The translations under genes were made by a program, and so were the position numbers. A stretch of DNA of 64,000 bases, from the NCBI RefSeq assembly GCF_030272615.1, contig NC_081413.1, positions 333,476,302 to 333,540,301 of the forward strand. The letters run 5' to 3'. The stretch's first letter is position 1, and every line of letters starts with the position of its first letter. This document shows, piece after piece, positions 34,025 through 46,244 of this stretch. The notes beneath the pieces were generated by a model, which was not told the DNA's origin, searched no databases, and saw only the letters and a list, made by a program, of their open reading frames with translations. The stretch is from Cryptomeria japonica. Lineage: Eukaryota; Streptophyta; Pinopsida; Cupressales; Cupressaceae.

Positions 34025-35519
34025 TTAGTGTTGGTGGAGGTGGTGGCATGCCGGGTTCTCCTCCTCCTTCATCTACTAATCTTATCTTGAATACCATATT
34101 TCAAAACATGGGCCAATTTCAACAATAGCTCATGAACCTTGCATCTGCGTCTGGTCAGTCTTTGATGCATGGTTATTACAGCAAGAGCCCGCTCAATATC
34201 ACCATCCATTACACCATCCTTCCCTAGGGAAATAATTCATTGAAGTTTGATCAATTCAATGGTGATGGAGATCCTAATATGTACATAAATTCATTTATGA
34301 CTAAGTGTAGTGATTATCATAGTTTATAATTTGTCTTTCTTAAGATTTTCTTGCGTTCCCTTAAGGGGAATGCATTAGAATGGTATAGCTCATTACTTGA
34401 TCATTCTATCCAGATATTTAATCATCTTATGGATTTGTTCCTCAAATAGTTCCAAGATAAAATTTGTAGTAGGGTCACCATCACAAACCTTATTTATTAT
34501 AAACAAAAGCCAAATGAGAAGGTTACAAATTTCATTTCATAGTACCAATCTATTTCTACTAGGATCCCATTTTCCCTACCAGATAGTGACTTATAGAGAA
34601 TGTTCATTGGAAATCTACAACGGACATTAAGGGAGAAGTCTCGTAATCACTATAAAATATTTGCTAATATTTGTTTCACAATCATTTATTACTTGCATAT
34701 GATGACTTAATTTAGAGAATATACTTTGAACCCTCATACTAGTGCTTTTGCGAGTATGTCCATGAAAGGGTCTAGAAAGAACAAAGCTATGGCTAATGTT
34801 GTAACTGCACCATTGATAGTTGTTTCACAAGAACCATAGTATGATAGGGTCTTCACTAAGTTGAATGACTCCTATTTGAGTATAATGCAAAGAGTGCTAA
34901 AAGAAAATCTCATTACCCTTCTAGAGATTAGACCTCTGCCCTTGTTGGTATGATGGTTCTAAATTTTGTCAATATCAACATGTGCCTAATCATGAGATTG
35001 AGTGTTGTTATCATCTTATACATATAATCCAAGAATAAATTGATAGTGGAGCTATAAAGGTTGGTGAGAGAAAACATAAATCTAACAAATCTATTGATAA
35101 GACAAATAGTGAGTTGCAAATTTACACAAATCCTTTCTCGTCGCATTTGTTTAACTTTATCTCTGCATCAAATTGAAGTCCAGTATTAGATGGTGGCCTA
35201 TACATTGATATGGTTACTATCACTTTGATCTCGCCTCATAACCAAAATATAAAAAAATATCTGACATATCATTCACCCTTTTGGATGTCCCATATTATGG
35301 AGAACCCGTTCCTTTGTATATCCTTGTGAAGCATAATTGTCAAACTGTTATGGGTATAATAGTTGACCCTTTGTGTAGAGTTGATGTCATCACATAGGAG
35401 ACTTTTTTTATAAATGGATGGCATAGGTCAAGACATGATGAGTGTCATGCTACCTAGATGATGCATAATGGGTTGTCTCTTTCTCCTTTGGGTAGTATCA
35501 CCTTGATGGTCCTTATGGG
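34025..35519 (+). pseudogene. Ty3/gypsy Gag and protease remnant (L), left part
   Basis: A Gly-rich stretch is followed by LKFDQFNGDGDPNMYINSFMTKC and LRSLKGNALEWYSSL, the pattern of the Retrotrans_gag domain of Ty3/gypsy elements. Further on, KPNEKVTNFIS and an MFIGNL segment fit the same domain. Near 35280-35400 the reading LLDVPYYGEPVPLYILVKHN..TVMGIIVDP corresponds to the aspartic protease region of Athila/Tat-type gypsy elements; the residue after VDP is no longer the usual Gly/Ser context. There are many in-frame stops. It is cut at 35519 by copia D and resumes at 40857. Confidence 0.75.
35515..35519. repeat. target-site duplication of D, left copy
   Basis: ATGGG here and at 40852-40856 flanks element D exactly. 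Confidence 0.9.
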
Positions 35520-36684
35520 TGTTAGGATAACCAGTGAACAACTAAGAGGAGGGGGTGAATTAGTTGTTAACAGATTATAACTTTTAATCCATAATACAAC
35601 CTTAAGCAAATCAAGTACTGGTAAAGCACAGACATATGCCAGTAGGAACAAATACCATTAAACAATAGAACTTAACAATTAACCAGATAACCAATGCAAA
35701 GCAACCATACCACATAACACCATGATTTGATCATGGAAAACCCAAAAAGGAAAAAACCATGGTGGGAAACCCACCCACGATTAGATGATACTTCTGTAGA
35801 AAGTATGTGTTACAAGAGGGGTCTGCACTTGTAGGAAGGCACACTGCCTAGAGCATGTTGCTCATTACAAAAGAGTCTCATTGACTATAGAGAGGCTACA
35901 ACCTTCTCAAGATAAATGGATATCAATCCAATATATTGAACTGCTGGAAATAGCATCTATCATTCCCGATTACAATCCCAGTTAAGCTCAATGTCGGAGG
36001 ACTAAATCCTCTTCTAAACCCAATTCGATCACCAATGATCAATCAACTCCTCTGTCTGAATGATATTACAATATTCGCACATTACATTCCTTGACCATGA
36101 CCTTTTCAATAACCATGATACTTTACAAAGAGTTTCTACCTCTTATTTATACAAACTCTAAGGCCTAAACCAATTAGGTCAGCCAACTAAAGATATTACA
36201 ATAATATCATTACATAATTCCATTTACAATGATATTCCATGTCGGCTTAAGACCAAAACAATAATAACAAATCCATAAAACATCTCGAATCATCCGGGTA
36301 ATGTGTAGAGTACACGCTAGCATGATATTGGTCCATAGGCTAGATAGGTACCAGACCTATTCTTGGTCCACCATGCTAAAACAAAGTCTTCAAGCATTTG
36401 AAGAATGATCAAAGAATATCTTCAGCATCCAGAAATCAATGAAAAATAAGAGTGTATGATAATCATCCAATTACCAAGCCAATACCAACTAACCAAAACA
36501 TGCTCATAGAGCATCTTTACTGATCCAATCATGCCAGAAGTGTCCAATAGATAATCTCTTTTGCCATTAACACTAGAACTTCTACCAGTAACCTGTCTAT
36601 CGGTAACCATCCATATCAGCTAGTGTTGACATCAATGACAAAACATCAATGAAACACATAATAAATCCATCCATAATACCAACA
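35520..36684 (-). repeat. 3' LTR of D
   Basis: A repeat of 39689-40851 with TGTTGGTATTATGG start (36684) and ATCCTAACA end (35520), 1,165 bp. Confidence 0.9.
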
Positions 36685-36696
36685 ATCTCCCCCTTT
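36685..36696 (-). other. polypurine tract (D)
   Basis: The minus strand reads AAAGGGGGAGAT before the LTR; ATCAATGCC lies directly upstream, as in F. Confidence 0.88.
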
Positions 36697-37019
36697 GGCA
36701 TTGATGGAAACACTAGATGTAAAAAGCATCTAAGTACCAAGAGATGCCAAACAAGTCTCCCCTTGTGGAAGACAACCAACAATCAATAGCTCTCCCCCAG
36801 TGAAAGATATCTCTGTAAGGTTTAGAATGATTTTTTTCACATTACTATCACTCCCCCTTTGACATCAATGCTAGAAACCTGACAAAAATATCAAAGCAAT
36901 GATATAAACCTCTGAATCTCAAAGATGACTACTCCCCCTAAGTAGTAGCACCACTCATCAATGCCGGAATGAATAATGTTTTTGATAATAAATGTCGGAC
37001 TGATGAAAAACTTCATCAA
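36697..37019 (-). other. 3' untranslated region of D
   Basis: No coding frame. It contains tract-like duplicates (CTCCCCC near 36791 and 36851), as in the same place in A. Confidence 0.5.
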
Positions 37020-39194
37020 TCAAGTCTCTGCCGGAGGGGCAAAAACTCCTAACCCGTCTCTCAAATATTCAAATGATTCCTTAGATGGCAGTTTAGTGAA
37101 TATGTCTGTAATCTATTCTTTAGTATTCACATAAACTAATTTGACTTCCTTTTCTTCTACCTTGTTCTTCAGGAAGTTATACTTTTTTGAAATATGCTTA
37201 GTCTTAGAGTAAAATACCAGGTTCTTAGACATGTCAATAGTTGCAGAGTTATCACAGTAGATAACTATCAGTTCACTACAATTTACCCTGATATCCTTCA
37301 ACATTTGCTTCATCCACAAAACTTGAGTGCAATTAGTTGTTGTTGCAACATACTCAGCTTCTACAGTAGATAAAGAAATGCATGATTGTTTTTTTCTTAT
37401 CCATGAAACCAGTTTCTTTCCAAGAAAGAAAGCTCCACCAGAAGTTCTCTTCCTATCATCAATATCACCAATTTCACCTTTGATGTGAACTCTGTTGAAT
37501 GTGTATACTATCATACTCACTACTTCTCTCCCGTAGATATGAGGAAATTTGGCTTCCATCATCATAGATCTAGCTGCATCCAAAATGGTTTTGTTCTTTC
37601 TTTCAACTACTCCATTTTGCTGAGGACTCCTAGGTGCAGATAGTTGTCTCCTGATTCCATTTGTCTCATAATAAATGTTAAATTTATGAGAAGTGAATTC
37701 ACCACCATGATCTAATCTTAGACATTTAATTTTCAATCCTGTTTCAGTTTCAACCTTTGCTTTAAAGATCTTGAATTTCTCAAAAGCTTCAGACTTCTCC
37801 CTTAGAAAAGTCATCCACATCATTCTAGAGTACTCATCAATAATCAGCATGAAATACCTATCACCTTGAAAGCTTCTAGTCCTCCCATGACCACATAAGT
37901 AAGTGTGAATCAAATCAATTACATCATTAGATTTATCATGTATGCTCTTAAAAGAACTTCTAACTTTCTTACTCAATTGATAGTCCTTACATACCAGATT
38001 ATTAGGCTTCATAATCTTAGGTATATCTCTAACTACCTTAGTTGAATTGATCTCAACAATGCAATCAAAATTAACATGACACAACCTCTTATGCCATAGC
38101 CAACTCTCATTAATATGAGCAATCAAACATGTCTTATTACTAGTGTTCAAGTGAAAAATATTACTTCCTGTCTGAATACCGATTACAGTTTCCAAACCAG
38201 TCCTATTAATGATTCGACATTTTCTATCTTTAAACTGAAGTTGAAAACCATTACCAACTAATTGACCAACACTCAAAATATTACGCCTTAAACCTTCTAC
38301 ATAATAGACATTATTAGTATTATGCTTTCCATCCAAAGAAATAATACCTCTACCTTTGATCATACATGCCTTGTCATCTCCAAATCGGACTTGACCACCA
38401 TTATATTCTTGCAGGGACATAAATTTCCCTTTATCTCTAGTCATATGATGTGAGAATCCACTATCAATTACCCATTCATCCTTATCTTCAACTTTTTCTT
38501 CCAAGGCCTTCTCTTCATTTTTGATAGCCGGTTCTGGTTCATCTTCCTTCAAAGCATAGAACACCCATTCTTTTCCATTTCTAGATTCACTAGCAAAGTC
38601 TTCTACTGGTTCATCTCCAGAGTCATCAGTTACTCCTTCCTCATCTACTATGTAGCATTGTTTACTTTTCTTGAATCTAAATCTGTTTGGGTTAGGTTTA
38701 AAAGATTTCTTAACTCTTTCCTCAAACCTTACATTCCTTTCAGGACATCTATATGCAAAATTACCAATCTTATTACATGCAAAACATTTAAAAGGTGTTT
38801 TTCCTTCATACTTACTTCCAGTTGGACCTTTAGGTATTCTTCTAGCAAATAAGGCTTCAAGTTTCTCAAGTTCTTCATCTTCTTTCCTCATCTCTTCTAA
38901 TTCTTTTGCATAGAGGGCTCTCCAATCACTCTTGCCGATAGATGTTGATGATGATGCATGAAAAGCAAGTTTAGACTTTACAACTCCAGAAGATCCAAAT
39001 TCTTCAAGCTCAAAAGAAGATAATTTCCCAATCAGAATGTCTATGATGACTAAAGTGTTTGCCATTGTTCTTAACACATTAATAGAAGTTGCCTTCATCT
39101 TGTAATCCAGTGGAAGGGCTCTCAAGACTTTGGAGACTATTTCATCTTCACTTAGAAATCCTCTCACAACATTGAATTCCCATAACAATCTCAT
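37020..39194 (-). pseudogene. copia Gag-protease-integrase fused in frame to RNase H (D)
   Basis: A 693-codon frame (39194-37113) is followed by a TAG, after which the frame continues to TGA 37020-37022. In order: Gag body, knuckle CFACNKIGNFAYRC (His of CCHC replaced by Asn), protease WVIDSGFSHHM, integrase zinc region and core (HTYLCGH and LRLDHGGEF, both altered from usual; SPQQNGVVERKN). After HIKGEIGD, equivalent to A HIKGETGK, it jumps straight to DDRKRTSGGAFFLGKKLVSW of RNase H. RT is wholly missing (about 1.4-1.8 kb), yet the frame is kept. The junction near 37471 has a short shared GGTGA-like word. RNase H lacks its first Asp, lost in the deletion. Confidence 0.9.
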
Positions 39195-39630
39195 TTACGC
39201 TTTCCATAAACATAACAATTCTTTCATTATCTTCCATTTCTAAGTTTTCATACCTTACTCGGTAACCATCAAGTTTAGCAATTTTGACAGTAGGGTAACC
39301 TTGATTTAAATTTTTCAATTTGTCCCACATAACCTTAGCCTATGATTTGTTAGTCAATCCCATAATCTGCTAATCAATAAGTGCACACAAGAGGGCTTCT
39401 CTAGCTCTGTAATCATTTTCAATATTCTTATCTAGGTTTGCAGGAGTAGGTTTGCCAGATGCTGAATCATAAGGTGTGTATCCTTTCTCAGTGATCTCCC
39501 AAATATCCTTGCCAAGACATCTAAGATGAGTCTCCATTCAAATTTTCCATATCCCATAATTTGTTCCATCAAGCTTAGGGATTTCTCTTCTGAAAATAGT
39601 TATCGGTGGATTAGTTGTGTTAGTTGTCAT
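39148..39630 (-). pseudogene. copia Gag N-terminus (D), with stops and frameshift
   Basis: It starts at ATG 39630 and reads IPKLDGTNYGIWK, then METHLRCLGKDIWEITEKGY, matching A residue by residue with several stops (near 39539, 39368 and 39340). A frameshift near 39170 separates it from the long downstream frame, which therefore does not start at a natural ATG. Confidence 0.85.
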
Positions 39631-39674
39631 AGGATCTACCTCAAGCAGTTAAGCTTCTGCAAAAGAGGACCAAA

Positions 39675-39686
39675 GCTCTGATACCA
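39675..39686 (-). other. primer-binding site (D)
   Basis: The minus strand reads TGGTATCAGAGC two bases after the LTR. Confidence 0.9.
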
Positions 39687-39688
39687 AT

Positions 39689-40851
39689 TGTTACGATAAC
39701 TGGTGAACAACTGAGAGGGGGGGTGAATCAGTTGTTAACAGATTATAACTTATAATCCACAATACAACCTCAAACAAATCAAGTATCAGTAAAGCACAAA
39801 CAAATGCCGATAGGAACAGATACTGGTAAACAATACAACTTAACAATTAACCATATAATCAATGAAAAGCAACCATACCACATAACACCATGATTTTTAA
39901 ATGGAAAACTCAGAAAGGGAAAAACCACGGTGGGAAACCTACCTACAGTCATATGATACTTCTATAGAAAGTATGTGTTACAAGAGGGGCTTGCACTTGC
40001 AGGAAGGCACACTACCTAGAGCATACTGCTCATTACAAAAGAGTCTCATTGACTATAGAGAGGCTACAACCTTCTCAAGATAAATGGAAATCAATCCAAT
40101 AGAGTGAACTGTTGGAAATAGCATCTACCATGCCTGATTACAGTCACGGTTAAACTCAATGTTGGAGGACTAAATCCTCTTCTGAATCCAATTCGATCAC
40201 CAATGATCGATCAACTCCTCTGTTTGAATGATATCACAATATTTGCAAATTACATTCCTTGACCATGACCTTTTCAATAACCATGATACTTTACAAAGAG
40301 TTTCTACCTCTTATTTATACAAACCCTAAGGCCTAAACCAATTAGGTCGGCCACCTAAAAATATTACAATAATATCTTTACATAATTCCATTTACAATGA
40401 TATGCCATGTCATCTTAAGACCAAAACAATAATAAAAAATCCATAAAACATCTCGAATCATCCAGGTAACGTGTAGAGTACACACTAGCATGATACCGGT
40501 CCATAACCTAGATAGGTACCAGACCTATTCTGGGTCCACCACGCTAAAGCAATGTCTTCAAGCATTTGAAGCATGATCAAAGAATATCTTCAACATCCTG
40601 AAGTCCATGAAGAAGCAGAGTGTATGATAATCATCCAATTACCAAGCTAATACCAACTGACTAAAACATGCTCATAGAGCATCTTTACTGATCCAATCAT
40701 GCCAAAAGTGTCCAATAGATAATCTCTTCTATTGGTAACACTAGAACTTCTACTGGTAACCTGTCTACCAGTAACCATCCATAATAGCTAGTGTTGAAAT
40801 AAATGACAAAAGATCAATGCATCACATAATCAATTCATCCATAATGCCAAC
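39689..40851 (-). repeat. 5' LTR of D
   Basis: It starts TGTTGGCATTATGG at 40851 and ends ATCGTAACA at 39689, 1,163 bp. It is followed by ATGGG at 40852. Confidence 0.9.
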
Positions 40852-40856
40852 AATGG

Positions 40857-41431
40857 GACCGAAGGCTGTTTCAACCATGTCCATTATCATTCTTGAGTTA
40901 GACCTCTTTTGTACCAACATAGGTATTCCCTAGTTGATTGCTATAGATGTCATCCCTTTGATGATCCATAAATGCCTGAAGTTTTTCCATGAAGGTTCAA
41001 TGTCATCCAAGATACTAGATATCGACCCCTAGTAGCCCATGGGGACTTTTTGCTAGAAATTTTTTGGCCTACTCTAGTTGAGCCTATGCTTCCCCATGGT
41101 GACTTGATGCATAGATTATATTATCATATAAGATGGGGGAGTTGTCTCCTAAGTCTGTTCAACCTAGTTATTTGTTGCCACTTCCTGCATCAACCTTTGC
41201 TCCATCTAATCTTGTGTTGGAGTGGGTAGTTCATTATGCCCCTTCATTGTTGGGTTTTGAGGTTAATATTGTTCCTTTGAATAGACCTCCTTATCCACCT
41301 AAGACTACATAGCCTCCAACAGTGTCTTTTGTTCATGCAACTGCACCTAATGTAGATAAGGGAAAGACACCCACACTGTCAAAGTTTGCAGCCTGCCTTC
41401 CCTTAAAGCTCATGATCCTGGTAGATATCCC
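40857..41431 (+). pseudogene. Ty3/gypsy protease-region remnant (L), middle part
   Basis: It resumes after D with an ELDLFCTNIGIP..LIAIDVIP..IHKCLKFFHEG reading. This resembles the LLGRPWIH..AVPSSLHQ..KF.H.G region after the protease of plant gypsy elements, with several stops. From 41289 the sequence enters the ~551-bp tandem repeat. It is cut at 41431 by solo LTR I. Confidence 0.65.
41427..41431. repeat. target-site duplication of solo LTR I, left copy
   Basis: ATCCC here and at 42550-42554. Confidence 0.88.
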
Positions 41432-42549
41432 TATTAGGATAACCGGTGAACAATTGAGAGGGGGGGGTGAATCAGTTGTTAACAAATTATATCAATTAAA
41501 CCACTAAATAACCTTTAACCAGAGCACATAAACATTGAATACCAGAATAGAAAAAATAGATACCGGTAAGCAATAAAACTTAAGAATGAAATAGAGAATT
41601 AACACAGTGCAACCATACCACTTAACACCATGATTTGTACATGGAAAACCTAGTAAAGGGAAAAATGATGGTGGGAAGCCTACCCACAGTCAAATGATAC
41701 TTCTACAGAAAGTATGTGATACAATAAGGGGCCTGCACATGCAGGAAGGCACATTGCCTAGAGCGTACTGCTCATTACAAAAGAGTCTCACTGACTACAG
41801 AGAGGTTATAACCACCTCAAGATAATTGGACAACAATCCAGAATTATGAACTACCTGAGATAGCATCTACCATGCCTGATTATAGTCCCGGTTAAGCTCA
41901 ATATCAGAGGCCTTTGACCTCTTCCTTAAACTCAATTCGATCACCTATGATCGACCAAATCTCCTTCACATGTGATATTGCATTCCATGACCACGATTAT
42001 TACATTTCTATTGTCATACCATTCCATTCATGATCTACAATGAGATATTACATCAATTTATACAAACGTTAAGGCCTAAACCAATTAGGTCGGCCACCTA
42101 AAAGATATTACAATAAGATAATTACATACATTCATATTACAATGATATGCCATGTTGGCTTTAGACCAAAACAACAATAAACAATCCATAAATCATCTCG
42201 GTAACATGTAGAGAACACATTAACATGATACCAATCCATAGCCTAGATAAGTACCAGACCTAATCTGGGTCCACCATGCCAAAGCAATGTCTTCAATCAG
42301 TTGAGGCACGATCAAGGATGACCTTCTGCATCCTGAATTCCATATAGAAACCACACCAACACCACTTAACATTCTATCAAGGATTCTCAGTGAAAGCTCT
42401 ATCGGTTAAACCTTAACCCATACCGGTAACACAAGATATTCTACTAGTAACCAAAACCTATTTGTCAGTAACCAACCATATCAGCTAGTGTTGACATCAA
42501 TGACAAAACATCAATGAAACACATAATCAATTCATCCATATTTCCAACA
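41432..42549 (-). repeat. I: solo LTR of the D family
   Basis: It matches the D LTRs throughout. The outer end is TATTAGGATAACC instead of TGTTAGGATAACC (one base change), and the other end is CCAACA at 42549. It is 1,118 bp, flanked by ATCCC, with no internal region, so it results from LTR recombination. Confidence 0.9.
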
Positions 42550-43517
42550 ATCCCTTGGATGACTCAATGTGAGAAGGGAAAGTGTCCCCTTGTGATTGTT
42601 CATCACCATTTGCTCCTACTTCACATCTTGTGTAGGCACCCTCTATTCCTCCAGCTACTCGAGCAAAGTGAGGTAGGGTGCTCATTGTTGTGAATGTAGT
42701 TTCTATCTCGGGTGCACCTCTTGTTCCATCAGTAGGGCCTTCTCCTATCCTCAACATGGTTTAGGATGCCTCTCCTATGGAGCATGATGCTCTTGACTCT
42801 TCCCAAGCTTTAGCCCCTAGTCCCCATCTTCATCATAATTAGTGTGCATGTGAGCGTAAGTGTTATAGATGGGCAATGGCTTGAGAACATGGTGGTACTT
42901 TGCAATCTGATGTTGCACCTTCAACTCCTACCCTTATCATGTATGTTCTTCTAAGTAGAACTCCTCGTCCACATAGGACTACATAGACTCTAGCAGTGTC
43001 TTCTATTCCCATGACTGCACCTAGTGCACATAAGGGAAAGACGCTTGCACTATCAAAGTCCATAGCCCACCCTCCATTCGAGCTCCTCATCCTGGCAGAT
43101 ATTCCATGGCTGACTTGATATGAGAATGGGAAGTGTTACCCTCATGCTTGTTCATCATTGCCTACTCCTACTTCATAGCCTGTGCAAGCATCCTCTATTC
43201 CTCTAGCTACTCCTTGAGAAAAGTGAGGTAGGGTGTTCATTGCTATGAATGTAGTGCCTATCTTAGGTTCACCTCCTATTCCATCAATAGGGCCTTCTCC
43301 TATACTCAACATGGTTTAGGATGTCTCTCTTATGGAGCATGATTCTCCTGACTCTTCCCAAGCTTTAGCCTCTGGTCCCTATCTTCATCATAATTAGCAT
43401 GTGCATGTGTGTAAGCATTATCGATGGGCAATGGCTTGAGAACACTATGCTACTTTGCAGTTTGGTAGTGAACCTTCAACACCTGCTCCTATCATACATG
43501 TTCATGTCTCTTCAGAT

Positions 43518-44551
43518 GTTCTAGTCTCTATTGGAAAGAGAAACTATTCTGGAAGAGATTAGTGCTTGAGGATTGTTTACGGGTTTTCATTGATGGCAAC
43601 TCAGATCAGAAGAGTCATTTGGTATATATGCAAATTCATTCTACCAAAATTTTTGTTTAAGTCTGGAAAGTGGAACACATTGTTCAACAGAGTATGAGTA
43701 CATTGAGGAGAACTCAATTTTGGATGAACATTTTTGTTTGCGGTGGATGAGGTAGCTGATTTGTTGGTTGGAATTACTTTGTTTGAAATCCTCGCTTTTG
43801 GTGTTGATTCTTGTGCAAGTTTGATGATCTGGTATCCGATATTTCAGGAAGAATAAAGTTATTGTTGTGTAGCATTTTATGCGGAATCTTTGAGATAATT
43901 TTGTTGATTGGTTCCATGTTTGAGGTTATTGTGCCAACTTGTTTGAATCATATTATCATTTTTTTTTGGTCTGCATGTGCATTAGTAATAAAATTGAGCT
44001 GACTTTTTGTTACATGTTTCATATTTTGTGAATATGTTTGAAGCCAACATGTTGGTGACCTAATCAAGTGTTGTGGATATATAAGACCAATCTATATGAG
44101 AATTAAGGTATTTGATAGTGGCGTGTGAAGATTGTATGAGTGTTTATGCGTAGTTTCACATGCACTATCCTTGGATTCATACTCTGGTATATGACAAAGA
44201 AGAGCAGTGTGCTAGAACAGTGGAAGAAGACTCTTTGCGCTTAATCATAACTTCATTTTGGCTTTTGTAGATGCTATTCATTAGTTCAAACAATCAATTA
44301 TCATTTTTAATCATTTGTAGGATAGTAAGTCCTTCAGGGGTTGTAGCCCTCTCTTTTGTAATTGAGCAGTGAGTTCTAGGTAGTGTGCCTGAATGCATTC
44401 TCCTTGTAATATTATTATACTCCTAATCTTAGTGTTATAATATTGTAGTCCTCAATCCCACTGTGGTTTTTCCCTTTTTGGGTTTCCACGTAAAAATTCT
44501 GGTGTTATGGTTTTATGCTTGTGTGTGTTGAGTTTCTGCACTGCACTTTAC
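43518..44551 (+). repeat. truncated LTR at left of C
   Basis: Its right part reads GTTGTAGCCCTCTC..GAGCAGTGAG and CCCACTGTGGTTTTTCCC..TGGGTTTCCACG, the R-like region common to LTRs in this window. It stops at 44551 where C begins, so its 3' end and primer-binding site are missing. The left edge is approximate. It may belong to J. Confidence 0.6.
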
Positions 44552-46170
44552 TGTTAGCATTTGGCATAACTGATGCAGATTAGGTGATGCAATTGAAGTT
44601 GGATGACTACACCAGTAAAGGATAGAAGTCTATTTATGATGAAGAGATTGAGATTCTATCAATAGATGACATGATTAGTTATTTGTGTTCTCGTTACTGG
44701 CAACTAATGTTCCTAATGTTTTGTCTGTGAAATAGGATTTTAACCGGTAAAGCAGAATTATTTTGATTGGATCAGTCGATTGGCAATGATTAGTGATTTG
44801 TGATTTAGATGGTGAACTTGTATCATAGAAAGATGTTTATGTCCAGAACCGGAACTTGTGATGATTACCAGAAGGCGTGTTTTAATTTCTGATGAAGTTT
44901 TGCTAAGGTTTTAGTAGGGTTTAAGGACCAGTGAAGAAATCATAATACCGGTAATCATTTATGTTATGATGGTGATAAAAAATGAGTCTACTTAAAGTTG
45001 GTAACATGACACAACCTGCATGAAATATTTAATAGATGTTTTAGCGTGATTTAAGGAAGATTTTCTTGGGAATCAACAAAATGCTTAGTAGAGTGTTTTG
45101 AGGATACAGATTAGATTTCCGTGATGAGTTATGATCAAAAAATGATTGATATTCCATTGTAATTTTTTGTATTGATCTGGATAGTGATCTACAATGATCT
45201 TTTGTGATCTTATTGTAAATTCATGATGTAATTAGGTTTTGTGGCTGACCTAGTTGAGATGGCTATTTAGGTTGACACAGTTGATGTTTATTGTGCTGGT
45301 GGCCTTAGAGAATGTGTTAAGCCATCCAAGTGAAGTGTGAGATATGCCTGAGAGTTGTAGAGTGTTGTGTATAACTAGATCTGATCAAGCAAGCAAATAA
45401 GTGCAAGAAAACATATCATTTTCTTATTGTTGTTCCCTAACGGTTGCAACAGGTTAAATCCCTTGACTGGGTAGGTTCTAATAGGCCTTAAATATTTAAG
45501 TCCCCTAATAGGGTAGCTCTCAAAAGAGTGTCAAATCCTCTCATGAGGTTGATCCTAAGAGATCATCAAGCTCCTAATTGAGTTGCAAGGCAAATCCCCT
45601 AACTGGGTGACTCCTAACATGATCTGCTCTTAACCAAGCGTATTGTAAGCTTCTAACAAGGCTAAGCTCCTAATAGGGCATACTTCAAAAGAGTACAAAT
45701 ATTTTCAGGTGCCAAATCCCACCGTAGTTTTTTCCCTATTTGGGTTTCCACATCAAAAACTTATGGTGTTCATGTGTGATGTTCTTGTTTATATTTCATT
45801 TGATGCATTATTTTTGAGACATCGGTTATGATGTTTTATCAGAAGTTTATCAGAGGTTACCAGTACTAATAAGAAGTTGTTTGAGAAAGTATTTGATCTT
45901 ATTGATAAGGTTAATGAGTTGTTTATTGATCAAGTTTATATGATTACTTTGGTGGTGAAAGTATTGGTAAATGATTTGATTTATGTGTTAAACAAATCTG
46001 ATTAAGAAGTTATTAGATCTAATTACAGAAGTTGAGATATTTGTTAAATGGTTTCAGATCTAAGATAAGCTAAAATAAGTTTGATTTTGAGTTAAAGTTT
46101 CAATTGTTCTTACTACTAATTCACCCCCCCCCCCCCTCTCAGTATTAACCGGATCCTTATAGGATTAACA
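44552..46170 (+). repeat. 5' LTR of C
   Basis: It starts TGTTAGCATTTGGC and ends TAGGATTAACA, 1,619 bp. It includes a block of short CCTAA-type phrases (45440-45690), GTGGGTTTTCC-like R sequence and a long C-tract near 46125. Confidence 0.9.
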
Positions 46171-46172
46171 AT

Positions 46173-46184
46173 TGGCATCAGAGC
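46173..46184 (+). other. primer-binding site (C)
   Basis: TGGCATCAGAGC two bases after the LTR, one base different from the other elements. Confidence 0.88.
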
Positions 46185-46244
46185 TTTGGTCCTTTGTGTG
46201 CAAAAATCATAACCACTTGAGGGAAAGATTCTGAGGAATTCAAG

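Larger units (their letters stand above)
35520..40851 (-). mobile_element. D: Ty1/copia element with RT deleted
   Basis: It has complete LTRs (35520-36684 and 39689-40851), a primer-binding site, a polypurine tract and the ATGGG duplication. The internal region is only 3.0 kb, against 4.8 kb in A, because the segment from the integrase C-terminus to RNase H is missing. It cannot supply reverse transcriptase and must have relied on another element, unless the deletion postdates insertion. Confidence 0.9.
41289..43510 (+). repeat. ~551-bp tandem repeat, about two copies, in L
   Basis: Landmarks recur with constant spacing once LTR I and one duplication are removed: GACTACATAG at 41303 and 42977, and GTTCATCA at 42598 and 43150, both giving about 551-552 bp. 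Each unit reads as a Pro/Ser-rich segment (for example GRVLI..NVVSISGAP and PSVGPSPILNMV) with shared stops, so the duplication followed or accompanied decay. Solo LTR I sits inside the first unit. Confidence 0.75.

Noticed and set aside
42527-43090. Minus-strand open frames of 75-76 residues in the tandem repeat
   Set aside because: No homology, and opposite to the gypsy remnant reading.
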